Shown: positions 10,393-18,864 of the stretch, piece by piece | How positions within the stretch are numbered: the stretch's first letter is position 1 | How the letters are laid out: each line of letters begins with the position of its first letter | Source of the DNA: Emiliania huxleyi CCMP1516 | Lineage: Eukaryota > Haptophyta > Isochrysidales > Noelaerhabdaceae | Direction: 5' to 3' | Assembly (NCBI RefSeq): GCF_000372725.1 | Contig: NW_005198244.1 | Coordinates: 1,801,841 to 1,865,840, forward strand | Length of the DNA stretch: 64,000 nucleotides | The notes under the pieces: model-generated | What the model saw: only the letters and a program-made list of their open reading frames with translations | What the model was told of the DNA's origin: nothing | Database searches by the model: none | Translations under genes and position numbers: made by a program

Positions 10393-11424
10393 GCCTCGCA
10401 AGGCGCGCACCGGCTGCTCTGGCTGCTGCGCCGGCGGCCGCTGCGCTGGCCGCTGCTGCGCCGGCTGGCGGGCGGCACGGCCGCCGGCGGCCGCTGCACC
10501 CGCGCCTTCCCTCGCGGGCGCCGTCGCGCCGCGCGCGCCCAACCCTGCTGGTACACGGCACGCGCGCGTCACACAGCCGCGGAGAATAGGCGGTGCAGCG
10601 CGCGAAGCGCGCGCGATCTCGTACTTTTAAGGCTGGATCCGGCCATTCCAAGGGTATACCTTTGAGAATCCCCAGCGTCCCACCCTCCTAGTCACACTCT
10701 CAATTTCTCGACTGGCCAACACGAAGTGCTGCGATCGGGGGTGGCCCATTTCTTTTTTCCTTTCTTTTTTTGGGCCCTGTGGGCACCCTACCGACGGGGA
10801 GGGACGCACGCCATCACCCTCGCCCAGGGATCTACAATGTGTCTTAAGTTCCGACCTGTGGGCACCGCCTGCGCTCGGCACCGGGCACCGCCTCGGTACA
10901 CAAAATGCGCCTGCGGGCGGACCCTCAGATCACAGATCAATCACTCACACACAGGTAGGTGTGGCCCTGTGGGTGAAGTCTGGAGCTTCCGGGGTGAACT
11001 CTGGACTGCCGCCCGCCACACAGGGTAACGCCCTCTGCCTCTTCGCCCGCCCTCTGCCGCCTCCGCTCTCCTCGCACGCGCTGTCGGCGCCGAGACCGGC
11101 CGCGCTCACCCCCTCGTGTGCCACCGCAGGGACGACACCCTCGCGCGACGTCTTGAGCTGGTGCGCGTCGCGCTCGGTCGCCGCGTGCCCGCTGGCCACC
11201 GATCGCCGCCGCTCACTGCCGTCTCCTCTCCCAACCCCACCCCGCCCTGCCCTCAGAGCGTGTCTCCGCCACTCGCCTCGATCTCCAGAGGCGCGCCCCC
11301 ACCCCCGTTCCACCCCGCTCGCCACTCAGAGACACGTGTCGCGGTCGGCGCCCGTCGTGCGCGTGCCGCGCCACCCCCCACCTCCCCCCCCTCCCCCCCT
11401 CACACATCCATCCGCACGCAGAGC

Positions 11425-13086
11425 ATGCCAGCGACCGCGATCGCCGTCGTGCCATACGTCCGCGCCGAGTTTGCCCCCGACGATGGAGCCGACGAGTTTG
11501 TGGAGGTCGACCCGGACGTCGGCCTGACGCCCGAGGATGAGGACGAGCTGCTGGCCCTCGAGGACGGACCGGACGGCCAAAAGAAGAAGGTCATCCAGAC
11601 GGATCGCCTCGTCATCCAGGGCAAGCGCTACATCCGCATCTTCCTCGAGGCCGAGGGCAAGACGGTGGAGGCGTGGACAGAGCGCGTCGCTCAGTTGGCG
11701 GACGGGCGGGGGTGGGGCAGTGAGAAGGTGCAAGAGGAGCTCAAGCGCATGCTTCTGAAGTGGAAGGAGCAGGTGTGCGAGCGCTGCTGCGTCGCGAGAG
11801 TCGACACGAGAGCCCAACCCCCACCCCCTTCCCAACACGAACTCGTCATCACACCCCCCGTCCGTCAGGGATGGATCCGCAAGGACGAGGAGGGCAAGAC
11901 CAAGGACAAGACGTACCCCATCAACGAGACGAACCTGCGCGCACTCCGCTCCGGCTACCAGGCGGAGCACGCTCCCCCTCTCCGCCTCGCGCGTGGCGTT
12001 CACTCCTCTCCTCCACCCTAGGCGATTTTGACGCAGCCTCCGACCAAGTTCCTCCGGCTCGGTAAAGACGGATACTTCAACAAGCTCCCCGTCTACCAGG
12101 AGCTGTGGGAGTCGTGCAAGGGCAAGGTCTCCGAGGAGCGGATCGCGGCGGGCACCGCGCAGATCTCCTCCAGCGGCACGCTCACGCTCACGATGCAAGA
12201 GATCAAGATCATGCTCGCCAAGTGCATCGAGCTCGCCGACGAGTGCGCCTCGGGGAAGCGCAGGGGCAATCCCTACAAGTGGCTGCAGTGCCACACGCTG
12301 CTCATCGCGTCCACCACCCTCGGCGGTCGCTCGCACAACCTGGTCGACACCGTGAAGGGCCAGGCCAAGGCCGAGGAGTGGGGCGTCGGCGAGGACGGCT
12401 CGCCGATGTGGCAGTCGCCCGACGCAGACGGCGTCACCGGCTTCTCCCCGGAGATCATCACGCTCACCAACGTGTACATCAAGGGCGGCGGCGCGGCGAC
12501 CTTCTGCTTCATGAACCACAAGCTGCCGGAGCTCGACCTGCTCTGCTCGCTCGGCTTCAAGCTCTTCTACCAGCACTCGGCCGCGACCCACGGCGACTCT
12601 GTCGTCCCGCCCACCTCCTCCAACTGGATGGATGGCAGCGTCCACGAGGGCGGGCCGGGACACTTCTGCCCTTTCTTCCTCTCACACCTCGACCGAGGCA
12701 GCTGGAACAAGCCCCTCTCCTCCGCCAGCGGCCGCTCCGACGACATCGGAAAGCTGGCCGACGATCTCAACATCAACGTCGGCCAGAGCGGCAAGAAGGA
12801 CCTCCGCCTGGGCGTCCTCTACTGCTTCCGCCAGTTTGGCACGCAGAGCGGGTCCTCGAACACTGGCCACACGGAGGAGACCGCCGCGGCTGCCAACCTG
12901 CAGTCCGACGGCACGAAGCGCGACGGGCACTACGCGCACAAGCGCTTCGACGTGCTCGCTCTGCGCGGCGGCCGCCCGTCCGCGGCGGCGTGCAAGGAGG
13001 GTCCCTCCGCGAGCGACCGGGTCCTGCACTCGCAGCTGAAGCCCGAGACCCGCAAGATCCTTGGCGAGATGCTCATCCGGCGATAG
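11425..13086 (+). CDS. Unrecognised three-exon protein
   Basis: Exons 11425-11772, 11869-11961 and 12022-13086 give about 501 aa. Intron 1 is GT-AG, intron 2 is GC-AG, and both joins are phase 0. The N-terminus is acidic, followed by a Lys-rich helical stretch and a long globular region with motifs such as PPTKFLRLGKDGYF, GNPYKWLQCHTLL and CFMNHKLPELDLL; the C-terminus is SQLKPETRKILGEMLIRR. I see no membrane span or signal peptide and cannot assign a family. Codon use matches the neighbouring genes, so it is probably a real host gene. The start was chosen at the first ATG after a C-rich leader. Confidence 0.7.
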
Positions 13087-13243
13087 CTGGTCGGCGAAGG
13101 AAGCAGGCCGCGTGCAGGCAGAAGTGCAGCAGTGGCGAGCCGAAAGCGACCTGGACCACGCAAAGCGCGGTTTCGTCGGCGGCCGTTGGGCACACGTAGG
13201 CGGCGCTGGGCCGCGCGGCGCTGGGAACCTTCGCATCGCCTCC

Positions 13244-13834
13244 ATGGTCACGACGCGGCCTCGCGGCGCGATTGACGCCGACTTGGGCATCTTTGCCACC
13301 AAGCGCCTCTCCGCGCCGCCGGCTAGCTTTTGGGAGGCAGCGAAGAACTGCAGGACGAGGCCCGGGTGGTCACGCGGGGAAGGCGCGCACGGGTTGGCTC
13401 CGCACGAGTTGCGCAGCATCGTGGAGTACGAGGGAGAGATCCTCTCGCAGACGCAGCTCTCCTCGGCGATGACAGGGTTGTCGGAGAGACCTGTGTTGAG
13501 GACACACGTCAAATTGTTTGTGAGGCAGTACGGCACGCCAACGGAGGCGGACGGGCTGGTGGCCATCCACGCCATCAACCCACATGATGTTCGCGAAAAG
13601 GTGCGAGCCGCAATGGTCCGCCGCGACGAAACCCTTCTCTCGCGGCTCGGGCTCGGCTGCCTCTCCAATAGCACGTATCCCCACAGAGATAAGGCGAATA
13701 TGGCGACCGTGCTTGACGGCCCGCAGATGTTCCTTGTCCCGCTGCGCGACATCGAGGCGGGTGAGGAGCTCACACATTACTACAATGTTGATTCCCTCCT
13801 CCGCCACGTGCGTGAAGAGAAGAATGGGATGTAG
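13244..13834 (+). CDS. SET-like domain protein (putative lysine methyltransferase)
   Basis: An ATG at 13244 (another, upstream and in frame, at 13061 overlaps the preceding gene) leads a frame with SET landmarks: DADLGIFATKRL near the start, IVEYEGEIL, GCLSNSTYPHRDKANM (the N-H/C-type cofactor segment) and EAGEELTHYYNVDS near the end. SET proteins transfer methyl from SAM to lysine; target unknown. Codons at about 13310-13420 are poorly conserved-looking and could be an in-frame intron. The stop at 13832-13834 is the first three bases of a terminal inverted repeat, so the C-terminus may have been set by insertion of the downstream element, or the gene may belong to it. Confidence 0.65.
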   Translation: MVTTRPRGAIDADLGIFATKRLSAPPASFWEAAKNCRTRPGWSRGEGAHGLAPHELRSIVEYEGEILSQTQLSSAMTGLSERPVLRTHVKLFVRQYGTPTEADGLVAIHAINPHDVREKVRAAMVRRDETLLSRLGLGCLSNSTYPHRDKANMATVLDGPQMFLVPLRDIEAGEELTHYYNVDSLLRHVREEKNGM

Positions 13835-13900
13835 CGTTGAAGGATGTAGCGCTATGTAGCGTTGAATATTTATTTATGATAATGAGAAAATGGTGACCAC
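13832..13900 (+). repeat. Left terminal inverted repeat
   Basis: Pairs with 14861-14927 in inverted orientation with only a few mismatches and one 3-base gap. Its first three bases are the stop codon of the SET gene. Confidence 0.8.
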
Positions 13901-13937
13901 GGCACCCTTTTTTTTATCTGTGGGCGAAACTTGAGGC

Positions 13938-14002
13938 GCGGGCCTGTTCCTTTTTACCCATCTCCTAGTAGAGGTGTCCGTTTTATTTATTTATTTATTT
14001 AG
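13938..14002 (-). repeat. AAATAAAACGGACACC repeat copy
   Basis: In reverse orientation this reads AAATAAATAAAACGGACACC, then a short spacer, then AAAAAGGAACAGG. The same order occurs at 39940-40005 and 61283-61345, and its first half at 9613-9640. Confidence 0.7.
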
Positions 14003-14050
14003 GCGCGGGCGCAACGCGGGCGCTGCGGCGGGGGTTTTTGGCTGAAAGGT

Positions 14051-14842
14051 ATGGGTTCGAGAGCCAGTACACGCGGCGCGAGCCTACGTGTAGGCAGTAT
14101 GCAGCCCGTAGGGCGCGCCGTCTTTTCCGTGACACCCCAAGTCTTTGGTACGACGTCGGAACAGCTGCTCCAAGTCGGTGCGTGGGCAGAACAGCAGCGA
14201 TACAATGCAAGAGAGGCCGTTGGGGATGGCTCTACGAAACCACTGCGCTTCCCTCCACAGCTCCGATCGATCTTCGATGCGGTGGCCGCGCAGTATGCGC
14301 AAAAGACAGGGCTCACGATGTCCGGAGTTTGTGTCGAACACGTCAACAAATTCACCGCGGGGGGAGAGGTGGACCGTTGGGAGTGGCACGCGGACGCCTT
14401 TGATGGGACTCGTGGCAGGCCCACGCTGACGGCTGTGCTCACACTGCTGTCAGAAGACGCCGTTGGTGGGGCAGTGCACTTCTCAAACTCACCGGACGGG
14501 AGCGTCGCTGTGCGAGTCCAAAACGGATACTCGTCGGTCTCGTCACCTACCTTCACTTTCACTCCCACCCACGGCTCGGTGTACATGTTCCCCGGGTGTG
14601 TGGCAATGCACCGTCCCGGGCCCATGAAGCACGGCACACGATACTCCTTTGTCGCAACCTATGTCACTACTGCAACGTTCGACGAACTGCGGTTGCTTTG
14701 GTCAGGAGGCGACGCATCCTTCAAATGCGAACACTGCTCGAAGCTGTTCAAAACAACAAAGACACGCAGTAGGCACTACAAAAAATGTCCTGGGCTGGTG
14801 CGTGGCAAGCGACAGGCCAGTCTGAAGATAAAAAAAATCTAA
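14051..14842 (+). CDS. 2OG-Fe(II) dioxygenase with C-terminal zinc finger
   Basis: Intronless, 263 aa. The prolyl-4-hydroxylase-like double-stranded beta-helix is marked by WHADAF (H about 113, D about 115), GGAVHF, and a distal His at about 186 followed ten residues on by Arg (MHRPGPMKHGTRYSF), the spacing that binds iron and 2-oxoglutarate. A C2HC finger, CEHCSKLF-x-HYKKC, sits at about 225-247, and a Lys-rich tail follows. The finger suggests a nucleic-acid-linked substrate, for example oxidation or demethylation of DNA, RNA or a chromatin protein; this is inference. The gene lies wholly within the inverted repeats and has no introns, unlike most host genes here. Confidence 0.8.
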   Translation: MGSRASTRGASLRVGSMQPVGRAVFSVTPQVFGTTSEQLLQVGAWAEQQRYNAREAVGDGSTKPLRFPPQLRSIFDAVAAQYAQKTGLTMSGVCVEHVNKFTAGGEVDRWEWHADAFDGTRGRPTLTAVLTLLSEDAVGGAVHFSNSPDGSVAVRVQNGYSSVSSPTFTFTPTHGSVYMFPGCVAMHRPGPMKHGTRYSFVATYVTTATFDELRLLWSGGDASFKCEHCSKLFKTTKTRSRHYKKCPGLVRGKRQASLKIKKI

Positions 14843-14860
14843 TCTGTGAGAGCTACGCGT

Positions 14861-14927
14861 GTGGTCGCCATTTTCTCATTATCATAAACATTCAGCGCTA
14901 CATAGCGCTACTACACATTCAACGCTA
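14861..14927 (-). repeat. Right terminal inverted repeat
   Basis: Inverted partner of 13832-13900. It lies only 22 bases from the stop of the helicase ORF on the opposite strand. Confidence 0.8.
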
Positions 14928-14949
14928 CCTTACCTATATTTGTTGCGCC

Positions 14950-17793
14950 TCACGCCGCGTCGCACTGCCCGCCGACGCCGGTGGTGGAGAAGGCCGCACC
15001 GAGCGCAGCATTGGTGTCGCGCGTGCCACCGTGCGTCGATGGCGGGCCGAGGGCAAGTTGGGGCATGATGGTTGAGGGGACGCAACGCTTCGACGGGCCT
15101 GACGTCGGCGCCTCCGAGCGCAGGCGGGTGCGGGACGCCACGTGGCCCCCCTCAGGCTGGTTGTCGCGCGCGACGGTGCCGTCGTCGAACGGCAGCGGGT
15201 CTTTCGCCGACACGCCCTTGACGACGCCGTCTTCGAGCGTGTAGGGGGAGCGTCGGACGCTTCCGCGGCGCCTTGCGTATGGCTCGCGCAGCATCTGCGC
15301 GAACCAATCGTGGAAGTACGTCGCGAGAGCCTTTGCCCACTCCTTCTTCATCGACGCGGGGTTAGGAAACGTCATGTCGTCCACCCTCGTGCACGAGAAC
15401 TCGTTGAGAAACACCAGATCGACGGACTTGTCCGAGAAGGGTTTCGCCGTCTTGGCGCAAACGTCGTAGCCTAGGTAGAGTAAGTGCCAGAGAGGGATCG
15501 AGGCGCCGATCTGGAGCTTCTTCGCCTTCACGGCGCGCGCGAGCATGCACTCAAACGCCTCGGCTTGCTCGTCAGACTGGTAGCGAAACGGAGAGCGCAC
15601 GTCCGCCTTCTTCAACGCTGGCTGGAAGATCTCGTCGATGAATTCGGCCGCCTGCACGCGCTGCCACTTGGTGTTGACCTCGTCGCTCTTCTGCTGCCGC
15701 TCCTCGATCGCGCGCCGCCGCTTCTCCTCCTGCACGACGATCACACGCTTGGCCTCCTCCTCGGTGTCGACCTCCTCCGGCGTCTTGTTCGTCGACAGGC
15801 CGCGGAAGGCGACACCGTGCGCACCGGTGGGAATGACGAGCAGAGGTCGGTCCGGCGTGCGGTCGTAGTCAACATTGATCTTTGCTTTTCCCTGGCTGGT
15901 CTTCGGCAGCTTGAAGGAGAAACCCGAGGTCGGACAGGCGTTGGATGTGTGGTACCTCTGCAGCGCCATGGTGAGGTCCTTCTGCGAGATGTCCTTCCAC
16001 TGCGACGGCACGAAGCGCGCCATCACCTTGCCCGTGAACAGCGCGTGCGCGTCCACGGCGGACATCTTCTCGTCGGACGTGCGGTCCATCTTGAACACCA
16101 TCGTCAGCGACTCCTTGAGGGAGGTGTCAGAGTCCTCTCCTGGCATCGAGCCGTCGCGCATGCGCGGCGGCCCGACGTAATCGATGTCCGCGCGTGGAAA
16201 GACGTCGCCGTTTTCGGACAGCTGCGCCTGCACCTCGGCGAACGAGGCGCAAAGTCCCTGCGTCACCTCCGCCCAGTTGACGGAGTCGCGGTAGGTGGGG
16301 TCGTCGATGGCCTTGGAGAAGTAGGGAGCGACACACTTGCTGAGCCGCGCCGTGCACTCGTACGCGGCGAGATGGTCTGCCATGCACCGCGTGACGGCGA
16401 TCACCAACTCGCGCTCCGTGCCGTTCTCCTTGGCCTCCGCAAACGGCTCCTCTTCCTCGGGGAAGACCTTGGTCGGGTCGACCACTTTCTCCGCGCCGTT
16501 GCGCAGCTTCACCGGCTCGCCGGCCTTCGCCTTCTCCACCAACGCGGGTGGGAGGAAGGAGCTCAACATCTTGACGCATACGATGCGGCCGAGCTCAGCC
16601 TCGCCTGCCACGTCAACCGACACGTGCGTGTTGGTCAGCTGCACAAAGCTCGCAGTCGGCTTCAACTCTGCCCCCGCGTCGTTGTGGCACTTGCGGTGCG
16701 GGATTGGGTCGTTGCCGGTGTAGGCCTTGACGGTCGGACCGGAGAGCATGCCCGACGCGTCTGACTCCGAGAGGAAGACGAGCCGCTTCCACTTGCACTT
16801 GTTGAGCATGTGTGTGGGCGCGTTCGCCGACGGAGCCTCATGCGTGGAGAAGGCGGCGCCGGCGTACGTGCTCACCCATCCGATGTGTTTGTAGGTTTCC
16901 CACAAGACGTTTTGGGAGAAGGACTTGCCCGCGCCCGTGCCGCCGTGCAACACAAGTAGGCGGCGCAGCGGATTGTACCGCTTGAAGAGGAAGACGGCAA
17001 GTGACCACATCACCTCCTCGCGCTGCCCGTCGTCGACGAACACCTGCGCAAACATCCTGTCCACGCGCACGCGCCACGCTGACGCCGCAGCCGCCTGCCA
17101 CTCCTCCGGGGTGGGCGCGTTGAACTTGTGCCGCGTCGTCACGTAGCATAGCATACTCGTCCTCGCCCTCTTGAAGAGCAGCTCGCCTTGCGCCTCAGGG
17201 AGCAGGTACTCCTGGCCGGTGACGACGTTGAAGAGCATGTCCATGAAGGGCACGACTCCGTCGGGGTATGAGTCGCACATGTCGTACCACTCGATCTCTG
17301 ACACGATCGGCACGCCCACGAGAGGGCCGGACCGCTCCACATAGGTGTACAGTGGGTTGATCTTGGACGTTGGCAGCTCCCAGCCTGTCTTCGACGGGTC
17401 AAACGCGGGGAAGGTCTTCGCGGCGAGTTGGATGGTCTGTTGAAAGGGTCCTGCGCCCTTGCCCCACACGGAAGCGCCTTGCCCCTCAGGGTAGAACTGA
17501 TATGACATTAGCGAGCGCATGCCCTCGCCATAGTCGACGACGATGTAAGGAAGCTCGCCACCCCACCCTGCGAACGATTTCGCTGAAGTTTGCAGCATGC
17601 TCAGCAGCTTCGGGTCGCCCGGCATCTCAATCTTCTTGCTCGAGGTCTCGCTGACCGAGCGGTGAGAGGCGTTCGCCCTGTTTGGATTCGGGTCCGGTTT
17701 GTCATTTGTCAACCCATATTCGCTGCCACCGCACCCATAATCGCTGCCACTGCTGCGGTCGTCGTCGCTGCTGATCACAATCCTCCTCACCAT
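14950..17793 (-). CDS. SF3-type (D5-like) helicase of a virus-like or mobile replicon
   Basis: A single 947-codon frame that looks whole, with ATG at 17793 (MVRRIVISSDDD). The helicase core has Walker A GGTGAGKS at about residue 285, Walker B RLVFLSES near 340 and superfamily-3 motif C (ASFVQLTNTHVS) near 385. Acidic and low-complexity segments precede it; a 400-residue C-terminal region rich in Lys and Glu follows and is not recognised. SF3 helicases unwind origins for large DNA viruses, virophages, Polinton-like and related replicons, so an integrated element is the likely source. No capsid, polymerase or integrase gene is seen beside it. A palindrome and an iteron-bearing inverted repeat lie directly upstream. 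Confidence 0.8.
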   Translation of the reverse strand: MVRRIVISSDDDRSSGSDYGCGGSEYGLTNDKPDPNPNRANASHRSVSETSSKKIEMPGDPKLLSMLQTSAKSFAGWGGELPYIVVDYGEGMRSLMSYQFYPEGQGASVWGKGAGPFQQTIQLAAKTFPAFDPSKTGWELPTSKINPLYTYVERSGPLVGVPIVSEIEWYDMCDSYPDGVVPFMDMLFNVVTGQEYLLPEAQGELLFKRARTSMLCYVTTRHKFNAPTPEEWQAAAASAWRVRVDRMFAQVFVDDGQREEVMWSLAVFLFKRYNPLRRLLVLHGGTGAGKSFSQNVLWETYKHIGWVSTYAGAAFSTHEAPSANAPTHMLNKCKWKRLVFLSESDASGMLSGPTVKAYTGNDPIPHRKCHNDAGAELKPTASFVQLTNTHVSVDVAGEAELGRIVCVKMLSSFLPPALVEKAKAGEPVKLRNGAEKVVDPTKVFPEEEEPFAEAKENGTERELVIAVTRCMADHLAAYECTARLSKCVAPYFSKAIDDPTYRDSVNWAEVTQGLCASFAEVQAQLSENGDVFPRADIDYVGPPRMRDGSMPGEDSDTSLKESLTMVFKMDRTSDEKMSAVDAHALFTGKVMARFVPSQWKDISQKDLTMALQRYHTSNACPTSGFSFKLPKTSQGKAKINVDYDRTPDRPLLVIPTGAHGVAFRGLSTNKTPEEVDTEEEAKRVIVVQEEKRRRAIEERQQKSDEVNTKWQRVQAAEFIDEIFQPALKKADVRSPFRYQSDEQAEAFECMLARAVKAKKLQIGASIPLWHLLYLGYDVCAKTAKPFSDKSVDLVFLNEFSCTRVDDMTFPNPASMKKEWAKALATYFHDWFAQMLREPYARRRGSVRRSPYTLEDGVVKGVSAKDPLPFDDGTVARDNQPEGGHVASRTRLRSEAPTSGPSKRCVPSTIMPQLALGPPSTHGGTRDTNAALGAAFSTTGVGGQCDAA

Positions 17794-17796
17794 TGC

Positions 17797-17828
17797 GCCG
17801 TTGGTCAAACTTAAGTTTGACCAACGGC
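17797..17828. promoter_or_regulatory. 32-bp perfect palindrome upstream of the helicase gene
   Basis: The half-site GCCGTTGGTCAAACTT is followed immediately by its exact complement. It starts four bases upstream of the helicase ATG. It could be an operator or an initiator-binding site of the replicon. Confidence 0.9.
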
Positions 17829-17862
17829 AACGTCTAGACTGGGCGCGAAAGCCAAAAAGAAA

Positions 17863-18190
17863 TGACCAGGTGACAAGGTGACAAGGTGACAACCCCTGCA
17901 ACTTTGACCTCAGGAGACTCCAAGGTGACCAGGTGACCAGGTGACCAGGTGACCACCCCTGGAACTTTGATCTCAGGACCCCTCAGAGCGTACCCAAGTG
18001 ACCATATGTGACCATATTATAAATTAAATTATAGTTTTTTTTGTATGTATACAGGGGGGAAGGGGGTATGAGAGCCTGAGATCAAAGTTCCAGGGGTGGT
18101 CACCTGGTCACCTGGTCACCTGGTCACCTTGGAGTCTCCTGAGATCAAAGTTCCAGGGGTGGTCACCTGGTCACCTGGTCACCTGGCTGG
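17863..18190. repeat. Large inverted repeat with GGTGACC iterons around an AT-rich spacer
   Basis: Arms 17863-17980 and 18072-18190 are about 118 bp each and complementary with few mismatches. Each arm carries runs of GGTGACCA (or its complement TGGTCACC) and two blocks of CCCCTGGAACTTTGATCTCA. The spacer, about 17985-18070, is AT-rich (TATTATAAATTAAATTATAG) and has two further TGTGACCATA motifs. Such iterons with an AT-rich core next to a helicase gene resemble a replication origin or an element terminus; this is inference. Confidence 0.8.
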
Positions 18191-18864
18191 TCACACCTCC
18201 ACAAGTGTTGCTAGTGTTAACAGTAACAACAGAACAACAGTGGGGCTCCCCAACAACAGTAGCTAACGTTAGGCCGACTGAACAACAGTAAGGAAGGCCT
18301 GGCAGTGACCCACGATGATCTCTAGTGTCCAGTGCGGGTAATACCCGAAAATACCCGAAAAATCCCAGGTATTTTCGGGTTTTACCCGGGTTTTTTGTCA
18401 TTTTCTGCTTGCTGGCCGCTGAACAACAGTAACAACAGTAACAAACAGTAACAGCATGGGCTGGGATGAACACTTGAACAACGTTGAGGATTTCAGCCAA
18501 CAATAGCGCAACTGTTAGGCCCCAAATTAGACTTCTTCTCTTCCAAATTAACGTTTGACAACCCTACCTGGGGGGTGCGCGTTCGCAGGGAAAGGGCCAT
18601 AAAGTAAACACAGGTCTCCGAGGGTTAGTACCGCGCTCCAGGTTTCCCCTAGCAGCAGAACGCCCCCTCTACTCGGAGCACGTAAGCGGCATAATACTTT
18701 CTTTCACGTCTCGCGGGCGGTCTTCCCACAGCGCCTCACCCAAAAGCGGACCGGGAGACTCGACTCCTTGCTCTGCTGCCGAATCGCAGTCCCCGCGATC
18801 TCCGCTCGTTGGTGCTCGCGAAGCCTCATAGAACGACTCCTTTGCTCCCACCGCGGCTCGTGAA
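18191..18864. other. Intergenic region with AACAACAGT repeats and a hairpin
   Basis: Short AACAACAGT repeats run through 18215-18450. A hairpin-forming TACCCGAAAATACCCG / CGGGTTTTACCCGGG segment lies near 18340-18392. At 18575-18665 sits one copy of a repeat shared with 61748-61858. No gene seen. Confidence 0.5.
18575..18665 (+). repeat. Dispersed repeat, copy 1 (partner 61748-61858)
   Basis: Shares the ordered blocks GTGCGCGTTCGCAGGGAA, GGGCCATAAAGTAAACAC, CTCCGAGGGTT, GTTTCCCC and GCGGAACGCCCC with the second copy at lower identity between blocks. Short, non-coding; possibly SINE-derived. Confidence 0.65.

Larger units (their letters stand above)
9048..11424. other. Long intergenic region, repeats and hairpins
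   Basis: No convincing gene. It holds a family A repeat (about 9247-9380), an AAATAAAAACGGACACCTCT repeat (9613-9640), inverted related segments with GGTAGGGTGCCCACAGG near 9750-9765 and its complement near 10770-10790, a strong hairpin at 10347-10392 and C-rich tracts. The last 400 bases may be 5' leader of the gene at 11425. Confidence 0.5.
13832..14927 (+). mobile_element. TIR-bounded element carrying a 2OG-Fe(II) oxygenase gene
   Basis: Imperfect inverted repeats of about 69 and 67 bp bound a 1.1 kb unit: left arm 13832-13900 (TAGCGTTGAA...TGGTGACCAC) and right arm 14861-14927, its complement with a few differences. Both arms hold TTATGATAATGAGAAAATGG and a TAGCGCTATGTAGCG motif. The only long frame inside encodes the oxygenase; no transposase is seen, so the unit is non-autonomous or its mobility gene is the helicase next door. 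Clear target duplications were not found. Confidence 0.75.

Noticed and set aside
11326-12663. 445-codon reverse frame opposite the 11425 gene
   Set aside because: Crosses the forward introns and has only compositional Leu/Arg/Glu content.
15484-16764. 426-codon forward frame antisense to the helicase
   Set aside because: Leu/Arg-rich shadow of the helicase coding strand without recognisable motifs.
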